64,000 nucleotides of DNA, from assembly GCF_005280295.1 (NCBI RefSeq), contig NZ_CP040020.1, forward strand, positions 806,001 through 870,000, written 5' to 3'. The stretch's first letter is position 1, and each line of letters opens with the position of its first letter. The position numbers and the translations under genes were made by a program. Of the stretch, positions 8,879 to 17,456 are shown one piece after another. This stretch comes from Brevibacterium sp. CS2 (lineage in GTDB: Bacteria > Actinomycetota > Actinomycetes > Actinomycetales > Brevibacteriaceae). The notes beneath the pieces are model-generated. The model was not told the origin of the DNA. It saw only the letters and a list, made by a program, of their open reading frames with translations, and did no database searches.

Positions 8879-10339
8879 GTGCGGGTTGCCGTTGGTGGAC
8901 ACCCGCCCGTCCCGAGCCGCCACCAGCAGGGTCGCATCACCTCGCACCACCCCGCGGGCCGCGTTCTCGACCCCCGTGCGGGACAATCGAGGGACCGTGC
9001 CGCCACCGAACCGGAGGACCCCCTGGAGACGACACCGATCGGCCGGCTCCCGCTCCACACGATCTCCGAGCGGCTGCCGGAGATCCCCGACGCCACGCTC
9101 GTGACCGACCTCATCCGGATGGACCGGACCCGCCGCGCGGTCGTGTTCCGACTGCTGCCCAAGGACCGGGCGGCCCGGGTGTTCGACCGTCTGGGCCCGG
9201 GCATCGGCTCCGAGCTCGTCGCCGACCTCTCCGACGGCCCCGTGCGCGAGGTGTTCTCCGAGCTCGCCCCCGACGACCGCACCGCGATCCTCGACGAGAT
9301 GCCCGCCGGGGTCGCGAACCGGATCCTCCAGGAGCTGCCCGAGGCGCACCGTGCGGACACCATGCGGCTGCTCGGCTACCCGAAGGAGTCCGCCGGGCGC
9401 CGGATGAGTCCGCTCGACCTCATCCTCCGTGCCGATGCGACGGCCGCCGAGGCGCTCGACACCCTGCGGGACCGTGCCGCGGGCGGCGCGCGCATCACCG
9501 ATGCTCCCGTCGTCGACGCCACCCGCCGCTACCGCGGGATGATCCCGCTGTCCTCGATCGTCGCGGCCGACCCCGACGCACGCCTGGGCGAGCTCGCGCT
9601 CGATGACATCTGCGTCCACACGCACGACGACCAGGAGGACGCCGCGAACGCGGTGATGGACTCCTCGGCGGACCTCGTCCCGGTGGTCGATGCGGAGGGC
9701 CGCCTCGTCGGCATGCTCACCGAACCCGACGCCCGTGCCGTCCTCCACCTCGAGTCCGACGAGGACGCCGCGCTCGCCGGCGGCTCCGCACCGCTGCGCC
9801 GCCCGTACCTCGCGACCTCGGTGATCCGGCTCGCCTCGAAGCGGATCGTGTGGCTGCTCGTCCTCCTCGTCGCCGCCTCGCTCACCGTCGGGGTGCTCGA
9901 TGCCTTCGAGGAGTCGCTGCAGAGCATGGTCGTGCTCTCCCTCTTCATCCCGCTGCTCATCGGCACCGGCGGCAACACCGGCGCCCAGGCGGTGACGACG
10001 GTGGTGCGGGCGCTGTCGACGCACGACATCACCTTCTCCGACTTCTTCCGGGTCGCCTTCACCGAGCTGCGCACCGGTCTGCTGCTCGGCGCCGCCCTCG
10101 GCCTGTGCACTCTCGTCCCGGTCACCCTGTTCGCCGGATTCGAGGTGGCGCTCGTGCTCGCGATCTCGCTCGTCGGGATCTGCGTGCTCGCCGCGACCGC
10201 CGGCGCGGTGGTGCCGCTGCTCGCCACCAAGGTCGGGATCGACCCGGCGGTGGTGAGCGCGCCGTTCATCACCACGCTCGTCGACGCGAGCGGGCTGGTC
10301 CTCTACTTCCTCGTCGCCCGGGCGATCCTCGGGGTGTAG
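8879..10339 (+). CDS. mgtE: MgtE family magnesium transporter
   Basis: Domains in order are an MgtE N-domain (helical repeats including AAVFDRLGPGI-like text), two CBS motifs (about DAPVVDATRRYRGMIPL and DLVPVVDAEGRLVGMLTE), and a C-terminal channel with about five membrane helices carrying IGTGGNTGAQA and PFITTLVDASGLVLYF. Such proteins import Mg2+ and are gated by it. The upstream in-frame GTG at 8879 adds a poorly conserved head. A CTG at 9023, preceded by GGAGG, would begin ETTPIGRLPL and fits the family start better. The start is unsettled; the end is firm. Confidence 0.92.
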   Translation: MRVAVGGHPPVPSRHQQGRITSHHPAGRVLDPRAGQSRDRAATEPEDPLETTPIGRLPLHTISERLPEIPDATLVTDLIRMDRTRRAVVFRLLPKDRAARVFDRLGPGIGSELVADLSDGPVREVFSELAPDDRTAILDEMPAGVANRILQELPEAHRADTMRLLGYPKESAGRRMSPLDLILRADATAAEALDTLRDRAAGGARITDAPVVDATRRYRGMIPLSSIVAADPDARLGELALDDICVHTHDDQEDAANAVMDSSADLVPVVDAEGRLVGMLTEPDARAVLHLESDEDAALAGGSAPLRRPYLATSVIRLASKRIVWLLVLLVAASLTVGVLDAFEESLQSMVVLSLFIPLLIGTGGNTGAQAVTTVVRALSTHDITFSDFFRVAFTELRTGLLLGAALGLCTLVPVTLFAGFEVALVLAISLVGICVLAATAGAVVPLLATKVGIDPAVVSAPFITTLVDASGLVLYFLVARAILGV

Positions 10340-10412
10340 CGGGCAGCACGGGGGCGGTTCCGGCGGCACCCGCGCACGGGCGGCCACACGGTGCTGCGGC
10401 CGCTCGGCCGGC

Positions 10413-10835
10413 TCACTCCTCGCGCGATTCCGCGGTCTCCCGGTCGTTGGCCTTCTGCAGGGCCTCGACGAGCTCGTCCTTCGTCATCTCCGAGCGGCCC
10501 GGGATGTCGAGCCGCTGCGCGAGCCCGTAGAGGTGCTCCTTGGACGCGTTCGCGTCGACCCCGCCGGCGGCACCCGCGGTGCCGGGGCCGCCGCGCTCGG
10601 CGCGCTCGTCGGACGGCCCGGCCTCGTCCTTGGGCTCCCAGTGGTCACCGACCTTCTCGTGCGTGTGCTTGACGGCGGCCCAGGCGGTGCGTGCGGCGCG
10701 GGCTCCGCTGTCGTACTGCTCCGCTGCGGCGTCATAGGCCTCGGCGAAGGTGTCCTGGGCCAACTGATCCGAGCGTTCGAGGGTGGACGGGATCTCGGAC
10801 TTCTTCGCGTGCCCGTCCTGGTTCGTCTTCGGCAT
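10413..10835 (-). CDS. ChaB-domain protein with C-terminal Rho-N/SAP-like helix pair
   Basis: The 140-residue soluble protein has a ChaB-type domain (IPSTLERSDQLAQDTFAEAYDAA, then HEKVGDHWEPK) at residues 14-70, a Gly/Ala/Asp-rich linker, and a terminal helix-extended-helix (SKEHLYGLAQRLDIPGRSEM, then TKDELVEALQKAN) as in Rho termination factor N-domains. The latter usually binds nucleic acid. The start has GAGGAGG upstream. It converges with mgtE. Its physiological role is unknown. Confidence 0.82.
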   Translation of the reverse strand: MPKTNQDGHAKKSEIPSTLERSDQLAQDTFAEAYDAAAEQYDSGARAARTAWAAVKHTHEKVGDHWEPKDEAGPSDERAERGGPGTAGAAGGVDANASKEHLYGLAQRLDIPGRSEMTKDELVEALQKANDRETAESREE

Positions 10836-10926
10836 GGCGGCCTCCTCGGGGTGCTGTGTGAGCGGATCGCGGTGACTACCATGGTGGCACGCAGCACCAG
10901 CCCGCAACAGCCCCTCGGGAGGGCGC

Positions 10927-11517
10927 ATGACGACACCCCCTCCGACCGCCCCGGCACGCATCCGCGCGGTCATGGACGAGCTCGGCCGCGACCCGTTCCT
11001 CCCCGCCGAGCAGCGACGGTTCTCCGACCTCGACCGGCCGCTGCCCATCGGTCACGGGCAGACGAACTCCCAGCCCTCCACCGTCGCCGCGATGATCACC
11101 CTGCTCGAGGTGAGCACCGGGCAGCGCATCCTCGACGTCGGGAGCGGCTCGGGCTGGACGACGGCGATCCTCGCGCGGCTCGTCGGAAGCAGCGGGTGCG
11201 TCATCGGCTGCGAGCTCGTGCCGGCGCTCCGGGAGTCCGCGGCAGCCGTCCTCGCCGGTCTCGACATGCCGTGGGCCGAGGTGCGGCAGGCCCGCATCGG
11301 GACGCTCGGCGCGCCGGTCGACGGGCCCTACGACCGGATCCTCGTCTCCGCCGGCGCCCAGACGCTGCCCCGGACCCTCGTCGAGCAGCTCGCTCCGGAC
11401 GGAATCATGGTCATCCCCGTCGCCTCCACCATGCTGCGGGTACACCGCACGGCCGCCGGCCCCGTCGACATCACCGAGCACGGCCGGTACTCCTTCGTCC
11501 CCCTCATCGACGGCTGA
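10927..11517 (+). CDS. pcm: Protein-L-isoaspartate O-methyltransferase-like protein
   Basis: This is a 196-residue SAM-dependent methyltransferase. It shows GHGQTNSQPSTVAAM (the PCMT substrate region), motif I DVGSGSGWTTA, ELVP as the acidic end of strand 2, and YDRILVSAGAQTLP as the post-motif. These are the signature positions of PCMT, which repairs isoaspartyl residues by methylation. The protein is slightly shorter than typical PCMT (about 210 residues), so a related small-molecule or protein methylase is possible. Confidence 0.8.
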   Translation: MTTPPPTAPARIRAVMDELGRDPFLPAEQRRFSDLDRPLPIGHGQTNSQPSTVAAMITLLEVSTGQRILDVGSGSGWTTAILARLVGSSGCVIGCELVPALRESAAAVLAGLDMPWAEVRQARIGTLGAPVDGPYDRILVSAGAQTLPRTLVEQLAPDGIMVIPVASTMLRVHRTAAGPVDITEHGRYSFVPLIDG

Positions 11518-11595
11518 GGCCCTCGCCCGGCAGCCGGCCCGTGACTTCCTCCGGAAGTCGACCGGCCCACCAGACCAGCACCCGACCAACACCTG

Positions 11596-11640
11596 CCCGG
11601 CACCCGGGCAGCCGGGCACCCGGGCACCCGGGCACCCGCC
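11596..11640 (+). repeat. CCGGGCAC-type short repeats
   Basis: GGGCACCC is repeated with small variations about four times in the gap after the PCMT-like gene. It is simple-sequence DNA with no evident function. Confidence 0.5.
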
Positions 11641-11702
11641 GGATCCTCACAGGGAGACTTGAGCGTGCCGCCGTACACTTGCGTCGACGGAAGGGAGTCA
11701 TC

Positions 11703-13175
11703 GTGGAGACGGACGTCGCACACGCACGACATGCACTGGTCACCGGAGCAACCGGATACGTCGGCAGCCGGGTCACCGCCGAGCTGCTCGAGCGCGGATG
11801 GCGGGTGCGGACCCTGTCCCGCTCCCGGGAGAAGGCGCTCACCATGCCCTGGGCGGACCGGATCGTCCCGGCGGGTGACACCGCCGGACCAGGAGAGGTC
11901 GAGGTGTTCGAGGGCGACGCCGATTCCGCCGAGGACCTCGCCGGCGCGCTCGCCGGCGCCGACGTCGCCTGGTACCTCGTCCACTCGATGGGCACAGGCA
12001 CGGACTTCGCCGAGCGCGAGCAGGACATGGCCCGCACCTTCGCCGCCGCAGCCGAACAGCAGGGCGTCGGTCGGATCGTCTACCTCGGCGGCCTCCATCC
12101 TGCCGGCGAGGAGCTCTCGGAGCACCTCGCGTCCCGGGTGGCCGTCGGCGACATCCTCCTGAGCTCCCGCGTGCCGACCGCCGCCCTTCAGGCCGGGGTG
12201 GTGCTGGGAGCGGGCTCGGCCTCATTCATCATGCTCCGGCATCTGTCCGAGCGGCTGCCCGGTGCGATCGCACCGAACTGGGTCGACAACCGGATCACCC
12301 CGATCGGTGTGCGCGACGCCGTGCACTGGCTCGTCGGCGCCGCAGACCTGCCGCCGGAGGTGAATCGGGCCTTCGACATCGGCGGCCCGGACACGATGAG
12401 CTATGCGGAGATGATGCGCCGCTACGCCGAGGTCGTCGGTCTGCCGAGGCGTCGCGTCCTCACCGCCCCGGTGACGACCCCGCGCCTGGGCGCACAGTGG
12501 ATCGGTCTCGTCACGCCCGTGGACGCCGGGCTCGCCGCGCCCCTCATCGGCAGCCTCCTCCACGACACCGTGGTGACCGAGCGCGATCTCGAGAAGCTCC
12601 TCGACCCGCCGCCCGGTGGCACCCAGTCCTTCGCCGAGGCGGTGCGCACGGCAGTCGAGAGGGGCGAGGACGGGCGAGGCCTCGACACCCGGCGGTGGCG
12701 GCGGGTGCTGCTCACCTCGGCCGGGGCCGTCGGTGCCTGTGCTGCGGTCGGGACGATCCTCACCGACCCCGACAACGCCTGGTACCGGTCGCTGCGGAAG
12801 CCGGACTGGCAGCCGCCGGCGGCGGTGTTCCCCCTCGTGTGGACGCTGCTCTACGCCGACATCGCGGTGATCTCCGCACTCGTCGCGGCCGATGGCCTCG
12901 AGGAGGGGAAGCGCAGGACGCTGCGCGGCGACGCGCTCGCCCTCGGAGCCAACCTCGTCCTCAACGCCGGCTGGACCGGGCTGTTCTTCCGCGGGAAGAA
13001 GCCGGTGCTCTCCACCGTCGAGGCGGCACTGCTCGCACTGAGCTCGGCCGACCTCGTGCGTCGGGCCGCGCGATCGGCTCCGCAGCGCGGGTTCGCCCTC
13101 GCCCCCTACGCCGCATGGACCGGTCTCGCCACCGCGCTGTCCGGCTCGATCGCGCGCCTCAACCGGGGCCGCTGA
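11703..13175 (+). CDS. NAD(P)-binding SDR-type domain fused to a TspO/MBR membrane domain
   Basis: The 490-residue protein has two parts. Residues 1-330 form an atypical short-chain dehydrogenase/NmrA-like domain: GATGYVGSRVTAELL (dinucleotide loop), WYLVHSMG, RIVYLGGLHP, FDIGGPDTMSYAEMM. Residues 340-490 match TspO/MBR: a helix, WYRSLRKPDWQPP, FPLVWTLLYADIAV, NAGWTGLFFRGKKP and PYAAWTG, giving about five transmembrane helices. TspO binds tetrapyrroles and cholesterol-like ligands. A single chain tying an NAD(P)H-using domain to TspO suggests a membrane-tethered redox enzyme; the substrate is not deducible. GTG 11703 follows GGAAGGGAG. Confidence 0.85.
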   Translation: METDVAHARHALVTGATGYVGSRVTAELLERGWRVRTLSRSREKALTMPWADRIVPAGDTAGPGEVEVFEGDADSAEDLAGALAGADVAWYLVHSMGTGTDFAEREQDMARTFAAAAEQQGVGRIVYLGGLHPAGEELSEHLASRVAVGDILLSSRVPTAALQAGVVLGAGSASFIMLRHLSERLPGAIAPNWVDNRITPIGVRDAVHWLVGAADLPPEVNRAFDIGGPDTMSYAEMMRRYAEVVGLPRRRVLTAPVTTPRLGAQWIGLVTPVDAGLAAPLIGSLLHDTVVTERDLEKLLDPPPGGTQSFAEAVRTAVERGEDGRGLDTRRWRRVLLTSAGAVGACAAVGTILTDPDNAWYRSLRKPDWQPPAAVFPLVWTLLYADIAVISALVAADGLEEGKRRTLRGDALALGANLVLNAGWTGLFFRGKKPVLSTVEAALLALSSADLVRRAARSAPQRGFALAPYAAWTGLATALSGSIARLNRGR

Positions 13176-13261
13176 CCCGGGGCCGCTGAGCTGGCCCACG
13201 TCCGTCCTCGGAGGTCGGCACACGACGCATCCGCGATCCCACTGCGCCGTAGGATCGGACC

Positions 13262-13708
13262 ATGACGCACTCCACGGCACGGGGCTGGGCCCTGCTCACC
13301 GGAGCGATCGCCGCCGAGGTCGTGGCGACCCTCTCCCTCAAGGCCGCCCTCGAGGTCCCCGCGCTGTTCGTCGTCGTCGCCCTCGGGTACCTCGCGGCAT
13401 TCGTCCTGCTCACCCTCGTCCTCCGCGCCGGCATGGCGCTCGGGGTGGCCTACGGGGTGTGGGCGGCGGCCGGAGTGGCGCTCACCGCGATGCTCTCCGC
13501 AGCGATCTACGGGGAGCCGCTGACCCCGCTCATGGGGATCGGCATCGGACTCGTCATCGCCGGGGTGCTGTGCGTCGAGCTCGGGTCGCACGGGGGCCGC
13601 AGGGCACCGGTGCGCGACGCGGGTGCCGGCTCTGAGGACGACGGGCTCGCTCGCGGCCGGGGAGCCACCGGACCGGGTCCGCGATCGACCGGGCCCGAGG
13701 TCGCCTGA
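13262..13708 (+). CDS. Small multidrug resistance (SMR) protein, first subunit of a pair
   Basis: The 148-residue protein has four transmembrane helices. It carries the membrane glutamate typical of EmrE relatives (AIAAEVVATLSLKAA) and the family segments RAGMALGVAYGVWAAAGVALTA and YGEPLTPLMGIGIGLVIAGV. The last 35 residues are a hydrophilic Gly/Arg-rich tail not usual for the family. Its stop overlaps the next SMR start (TGATG), so the two probably form a heterodimeric proton-coupled exporter such as EbrAB or YkkCD. The substrate is unknown. Confidence 0.88.
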   Translation: MTHSTARGWALLTGAIAAEVVATLSLKAALEVPALFVVVALGYLAAFVLLTLVLRAGMALGVAYGVWAAAGVALTAMLSAAIYGEPLTPLMGIGIGLVIAGVLCVELGSHGGRRAPVRDAGAGSEDDGLARGRGATGPGPRSTGPEVA

Positions 13709-14025
13709 TGGCGTGGCTGTTCCTCATCGGTGCGATCATCACCGAGGTCAGCGGCACCCTGGCGCTGCGGATGGCGGCGCTCGGGGGACGGGGCTGGTTC
13801 GCGGTCGTCGGCGTGGGCTACGTCCTCGCCTTCACCCTGCTCGCTCTCGCGCTCGGTGCCGGGATGGCGCTCGGCGTGGCCTACGGGATCTGGGCGGCGG
13901 CCGGGGTCGCACTTACCGCCCTGCTCGGCCGGCTGCTGTTCGGCGAACCCTTCACCTGGGTCATGGGCGTCGGCGTGGTCCTCATCATGGGCGGGGTGCT
14001 GCTCATCGAGGTGGGAGCGCACTGA
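13708..14025 (+). CDS. Small multidrug resistance (SMR) protein, second subunit of a pair
   Basis: This is a 105-residue, four-helix SMR protein with the conserved Glu in helix 1 (GAIITEVSGTLALRMA), GMALGVAYGIWAAAGVALTALLG in helix 3, and FGEPFTWVMGVGVVLIMGGVLLIEVG at the end. It is translationally coupled to the preceding SMR gene by a one-base overlap, which supports a heteromeric pump. Confidence 0.9.
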   Translation: MAWLFLIGAIITEVSGTLALRMAALGGRGWFAVVGVGYVLAFTLLALALGAGMALGVAYGIWAAAGVALTALLGRLLFGEPFTWVMGVGVVLIMGGVLLIEVGAH

Positions 14026-14152
14026 TTCCTGCGGCGGGCAGGGGCGCCCCGGCCGTCAGGCGAGCGATTCGTGACGGCGGTGCCCGCGGCGGCAGAACCG
14101 GTGGCCGCAGCACCCGCGGCGGCGGTGCCGATGAGCGCAAAGGGCGATGCGC

Positions 14153-14818
14153 TCAGGCGTCGTCGACGAGCTCTGCGATCGCGGCCATGATCTGCTCGGT
14201 GAGCGCCCGGCGCTGCGGTCCCGCCGGCTGCTGACGGGCCGGGGCGGGGATCGGCTCGCCGAACCGGACGGTGAAGGTCGCCGGCCGGGGGAAGCGCTGC
14301 TCGACGGCCATGACGTCCTCGGTGCCCATGATGCCCACGGGGACGATGGTCGCCCCGGTGCGGATCGCGAGCTCGGCCGCCCCCGTCTTCCCGGTGCCGA
14401 TCGCCCCGGTGCGGGTCCGGGTCCCCTCGGGGTAGATACCGAAGATCTTGCCCTGGCGCAGGATGTCCTCGCCGTCCTCGAGCGCCTTGACCGCATCCGC
14501 GGTCGATCCGCGCCTGACCGGGAAGCTGCCCACCGCCTGGAAGAAGGTGCGGGAGGCGAGGCCCTTGGGTCCCTTCCCGGTGAAGTACTCCTCCTTGGCC
14601 ATGAAGCACACCTGCCGCGGGGAGAGCGCTGACAGGTACACCGAATCGACGAACGAGCGGTGGTTGCTCGCGATGATCACCGGGCCGGTCAGCGGCACGT
14701 TCTCCAAACCCGTGACGGTGGGCCGGTGGACCAGGCGGATGGACCGGCGGAAGGCCGCGCGCATCGCCTCGTAGGAGCGTCCGCTGGGCACGGACACCGT
14801 GGATTCGGGAGTGGACAT
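14153..14818 (-). CDS. plsC: 1-acyl-sn-glycerol-3-phosphate acyltransferase (PlsC family)
   Basis: The 221-residue enzyme shows acyltransferase block I (NHRSFVDSVYLS, the HX4D catalytic pair), block II (GSFPVRRGS region), block III (GIYPEGTRTRTGAI) and block IV (IVPVGIMGTED). It should transfer acyl chains to lysophosphatidic acid at the membrane during phospholipid synthesis. ATG 14818 opens directly on MSTPESTVS. It stands alone, downstream of and in the same orientation as tenA. Confidence 0.9.
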   Translation of the reverse strand: MSTPESTVSVPSGRSYEAMRAAFRRSIRLVHRPTVTGLENVPLTGPVIIASNHRSFVDSVYLSALSPRQVCFMAKEEYFTGKGPKGLASRTFFQAVGSFPVRRGSTADAVKALEDGEDILRQGKIFGIYPEGTRTRTGAIGTGKTGAAELAIRTGATIVPVGIMGTEDVMAVEQRFPRPATFTVRFGEPIPAPARQQPAGPQRRALTEQIMAAIAELVDDA

Positions 14819-14926
14819 GGGAACAGGATAGTGGGCGGCGGGCGCGCGGACCGGGTGGCACGCGGGGCGGTCGGTGCCAGAGCGCGAGGTGCCGGCCGGG
14901 ATCGTGCCCGGCCGGCGAGCGCGGGC

Positions 14927-15625
14927 TCAGGCGTAGGCGGTGTCGAAGAACGCCCGCTCGAGTCCGACGACGTGGCGCCACACAGCGGTGAGGCGCTCGC
15001 GTTCGGCGGGGTCGTTGGGGAACACCCGGTCGAGCTCGTCGACGAGGAACTGCACCCATTCCCGGAAGTCCGGACCGCGGTGGAGCTCGATCCATTCGCG
15101 GTGGACGTATCGCTCCGGCATCTCCGCCGTGCGCTCACCCCAGTCGAGGTAGAGCCATTCGGCGATGACGAGGAGGACAAGGAGATGCGGGTAGGACCGG
15201 GACCGGGCGGCCTCGGTCATGGCATCGCGGAACGCCGCAGTCGTGGGGGTGAGGGCGGGTGCGGTGCGGTCGGTCTCCGCGACGCCGAGCTCCTCGAATG
15301 CCCGCTGGAAGTACCCGTCCTCGTCCGCTGCGAGCATCCCGAGCTGGCGGGAGAAGCGGAGCTTCGCGGGCACGCGGTCGGCGAATGCGACGCAGCCCCC
15401 GAGCATCGACAGGAAGGTGTCGAAGAACTGGTAGTCCTGCACGAGGTAGCCGGCGAGCACACCGTCGTCGAGCGTGCCGGCGAACAGCTCCCGGACGAAC
15501 CGGTGGTCGACGGCGGCGTCCCAGTCCTCCGCTGCCGACGCGCGCAGGGCGGCGACGGCGCCGCTGGGGTCGACGGTGACGGTGGTGGCGGTGGGATCGG
15601 GTGATGACGGGTGGTTGTCGGACAT
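14927..15625 (-). CDS. tenA: TenA family thiaminase II-like protein
   Basis: The 232-residue all-helical protein has TenA hallmarks: LFAGTLDDGVLAGYLVQDYQFFDTFLSML near the N-terminus and HREWIELHRGPDFREWVQFLVDELDR near the C-terminus. In the segment where classical TenA has its catalytic cysteine there is AEWLYLDWGE, suggesting the Glu-type (TenA_E) lineage that salvages pyrimidine breakdown products. The TPP riboswitch just upstream supports a thiamin role. ATG 15625 is preceded by AGAGGAG. Confidence 0.85.
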   Translation of the reverse strand: MSDNHPSSPDPTATTVTVDPSGAVAALRASAAEDWDAAVDHRFVRELFAGTLDDGVLAGYLVQDYQFFDTFLSMLGGCVAFADRVPAKLRFSRQLGMLAADEDGYFQRAFEELGVAETDRTAPALTPTTAAFRDAMTEAARSRSYPHLLVLLVIAEWLYLDWGERTAEMPERYVHREWIELHRGPDFREWVQFLVDELDRVFPNDPAERERLTAVWRHVVGLERAFFDTAYA

Positions 15626-15780
15626 GGTGTCTCCTCTCGCGGATCGGACGCTGACGCCTGCGGCAGCGTGTCGACAGGAGAGTCCCGAGCGGAGGGTGCT
15701 GATCGCGGGGGCGGCGGCATCCGCGGGACGAGCGCCGCTGCGTCCGCCCTCGGGCGGGCACGGTGCGGGCACCGCGACAC

Positions 15781-15862
15781 GACTTCCTCCGCCGGTACTG
15801 ACCGGATCAGGTTCGAGGGTCTGCTTCCGCACTCTCAGCGCCCGCGTTCGGCGCTCCCCTGT
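15781..15862 (-). promoter_or_regulatory. TPP (THI-box) riboswitch
   Basis: Read on the minus strand the segment holds the thi-box landmarks in order: GGGGAGC, then CTGAGAGTGCGG, then ACCCTCGAACCTGATCCGG, and a closing GTACCGGCGGAGGAA. The CTGAGA and ACCTGAT blocks form the pyrimidine- and pyrophosphate-sensing arms of TPP riboswitches. It precedes tenA by about 155 bases and should repress it when TPP is plentiful. Confidence 0.92.
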
Positions 15863-15873
15863 CGTACGGTCCG

Positions 15874-15879
15874 ATCGTA
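15874..15879 (-). promoter_or_regulatory. Likely -10 box for the tenA transcript
   Basis: TACGAT on the minus strand lies about 12 bases upstream of the riboswitch start, the right spacing for a leader beginning there. No strong -35 box was found. Confidence 0.4.
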
Positions 15880-16256
15880 CCCCACGGAGTCGCGACGGCG
15901 GCGGGTCGTCAGCCGGCGAGTGACTACGGCTCGGCGGACGCTGGGCCTGACGGACGGATCCCCGGGACGCCCAAGTAGCCGCCGTCAGCTGGTTCCTGGA
16001 CCGCGGATTCTCGTCACTGCGCTCGACGGCACGGGTGCTTCGGGCTCGGAGGAGGATTGCTGCCGGAGACGACGCGATCCCCGCCGGAATCCGGCGGGGA
16101 TCGTCGAACGAGTCACTGTCTCACGGTTTCTCGAGTGGAGCTTGCGGGAGGCTTGTCGAAACTTCCCCCCAGCGCTTGCGTCAATGGTCGCGAGCCACAG
16201 GGTCCATTCGGGGCGTGTGCCCCACTTGGCGAAGCGTGCCACAGCCTCCGGGTGGT
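15880..16256. other. Gene-poor spacer with one hairpin
   Basis: No reading frame here looks protein-like. The only clear structure is the hairpin at 16075-16103. The stretch separates the last chromosomal genes from the junction with accessory DNA. Confidence 0.5.
16075..16103 (-). terminator. Perfect GC-rich hairpin, probable terminator
   Basis: CGATCCCCGCCGGA and TCCGGCGGGGATCG form a 14-base perfect stem with one base between. It lies about 150 bases beyond the stop of the small membrane protein gene on the minus strand. Confidence 0.55.
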
Positions 16257-16661
16257 TTAGCGCTCTATCGCCAGGCGCCCCAGGCCCGCTGCCAGCGCTG
16301 CGGCGGCGGGAGCCATGTACCGTCGTTCGAACGGGGTGCCCAGCACCTGGAGCGGGACGCTGCCAAGTGCTGCCACGGCAAGGAGCCCCAAGAGGCGTCG
16401 TTCTGCCCGGGAAGCCTTCCCTGCAATCCCCGCGCCACGCGCCACCAGGGCCGCCACCGGCAGAAGACTGCACAGGCTCACAGCAGCAACCCGGCGCCCG
16501 TCCGCCGAATTCGTAACCCGACCCCCGCTGACAGCGGTGTGCGGTAGGCGACCAGTGAGTACCGAGGCGTGGGTCGCCATCGTGGCCGCCAAGCCACCCA
16601 CAGCGAGCGCAACGGCTGGGCCCCGCGGCACCTTCTCACCCAAGGACTGATCGGCAAGCAC
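16257..16661 (-). CDS. Small multi-pass membrane protein, unknown function
   Basis: The 134-residue protein has about four hydrophobic helices (AVALAVGGLAATMATHA, VAAVSLCSLLPVAALVA, RLLGLLAVAALGSVPLQVL, AAAALAAGLGRL) and conserved-looking loops (GRLPHTAVSGGRVT, GTPFERRYMAPA). The GTG at 16661 has AAAGGGGC upstream. I do not recognise the family. Coding bias and the ribosome site argue that it is real. Confidence 0.6.
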   Translation of the reverse strand: MLADQSLGEKVPRGPAVALAVGGLAATMATHASVLTGRLPHTAVSGGRVTNSADGRRVAAVSLCSLLPVAALVARGAGIAGKASRAERRLLGLLAVAALGSVPLQVLGTPFERRYMAPAAAALAAGLGRLAIER

Positions 16662-16860
16662 GGCGTGCCCCTTTCATGACGAGGTGATCGACAGGATCAG
16701 TTTCGCTCACCAATATAGGCGCCCGTGGACACCCGCGTCGAGCGATGCACGAGCCTCAACGACGAAGAAAACGCCACCTACACTCCCGAGCAGACCACCG
16801 CCAGCGTCCTCGCCCACACCAGCATCGATGCCCCGGCGCACGTCACCGCAGAAACAAAAC

Positions 16861-16895
16861 TGCCCCGCCATCAGGCGGGGCAAGTTTCGATTTTC
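16861..16895. terminator. Rho-independent terminator, usable in both directions
   Basis: TGCCCCGCC and GGCGGGGCA pair around an ATCA loop. AGTTTCGATTTTC follows on the plus strand, and a GTTTTGTTTC run lies on the other side for the minus strand. The local drop in GC content marks the likely edge of the accessory region. Confidence 0.7.
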
Positions 16896-16904
16896 TCATC
16901 TTAC

Positions 16905-17345
16905 GTGGAGGTAGCGCGACAGTGCTCTAACCTTGCCCCGGCTCTACAGTTGGCGGTCTCGTCGCATCGGGCGATCCGGCGTCGCCGTAGGTCAGGGCCG
17001 GGCCCGGCCTCCTCGCGGCCGTTGCCGCGACCAGTTCCGCGGTTGACGGCGGCGATGCTGGACGAGGCGGAACGCCGCTACAAGGACGGCGAGATCCTGC
17101 GGGCGATCGCGGGTGATCTGGGCGTGAGCCGGCAGCGTCTCGCTGACCGGTTGCGGGAGCGAGGTGTGCGGTTGCGCGGTGAAAAGCCGTCATCTGAGCA
17201 GGTGCGCGAGATGTGCCTGCGCTACGAGCAGGGCGAGTCGTTGGCCAGGGTCGGCGAGCGGATGGGTTTCAACGCCAGCACCGTTCGCGTGCATTTGCTC
17301 CGTGCGGGTGTCGCGCTTCGTGATCCGCACGGGCGGGAGCGGTAG
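16905..17345 (+). CDS. Helix-turn-helix protein, possibly a remnant of a serine recombinase or regulator
   Basis: The C-terminal 95 residues contain two HTH-like units: AIAGDLGVSRQRLADRLRERG and YEQGESLARVGERMGFNASTVRVHLLRAG, ending LRDPHGRER. Such paired HTH tails occur in actinobacterial mobile elements. The Arg/Pro-rich part before them (about residues 25-50) is unlike a folded domain, so the protein may start at ATG 17055. An upstream start at 16725 would run through the terminator and is rejected. Its DNA target and partner are unknown. Confidence 0.5.
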   Translation: MEVARQCSNLAPALQLAVSSHRAIRRRRRSGPGPASSRPLPRPVPRLTAAMLDEAERRYKDGEILRAIAGDLGVSRQRLADRLRERGVRLRGEKPSSEQVREMCLRYEQGESLARVGERMGFNASTVRVHLLRAGVALRDPHGRER

Positions 17346-17456
17346 ACGTTCAGCCGAAGAAACCGCTCGAGATCGGTAAGTCGAAGGGCCATTCTCCCGC
17401 TGTCTTCTGGAGTCACTGCCCTCGACCGCAGCGTCGCGTGCACGGTGAACGCTCGG

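Noticed and set aside
6304..9363. A 1019-residue minus-strand reading frame extending the surface protein upstream
   Set aside because: The extra 190 codons have Arg/Ser-rich shadow-frame composition and run across the promoter region and the start of mgtE; the signal peptide sits at about 8.75 kb.
11596..11640. CRISPR-like repeats
   Set aside because: Units are only 8-10 bases with no spacers; it is simple-sequence DNA. No CRISPR array was seen anywhere in the window.
16725..16904. Upstream extension of the HTH protein
   Set aside because: The extension would run through a strong terminator hairpin with a T-run at 16861-16895.
15880..16904. tRNA gene as the insertion site of the outer island
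   Set aside because: No cloverleaf pattern or CCA-type end could be found around the junction; the outer element's attachment site is unresolved.
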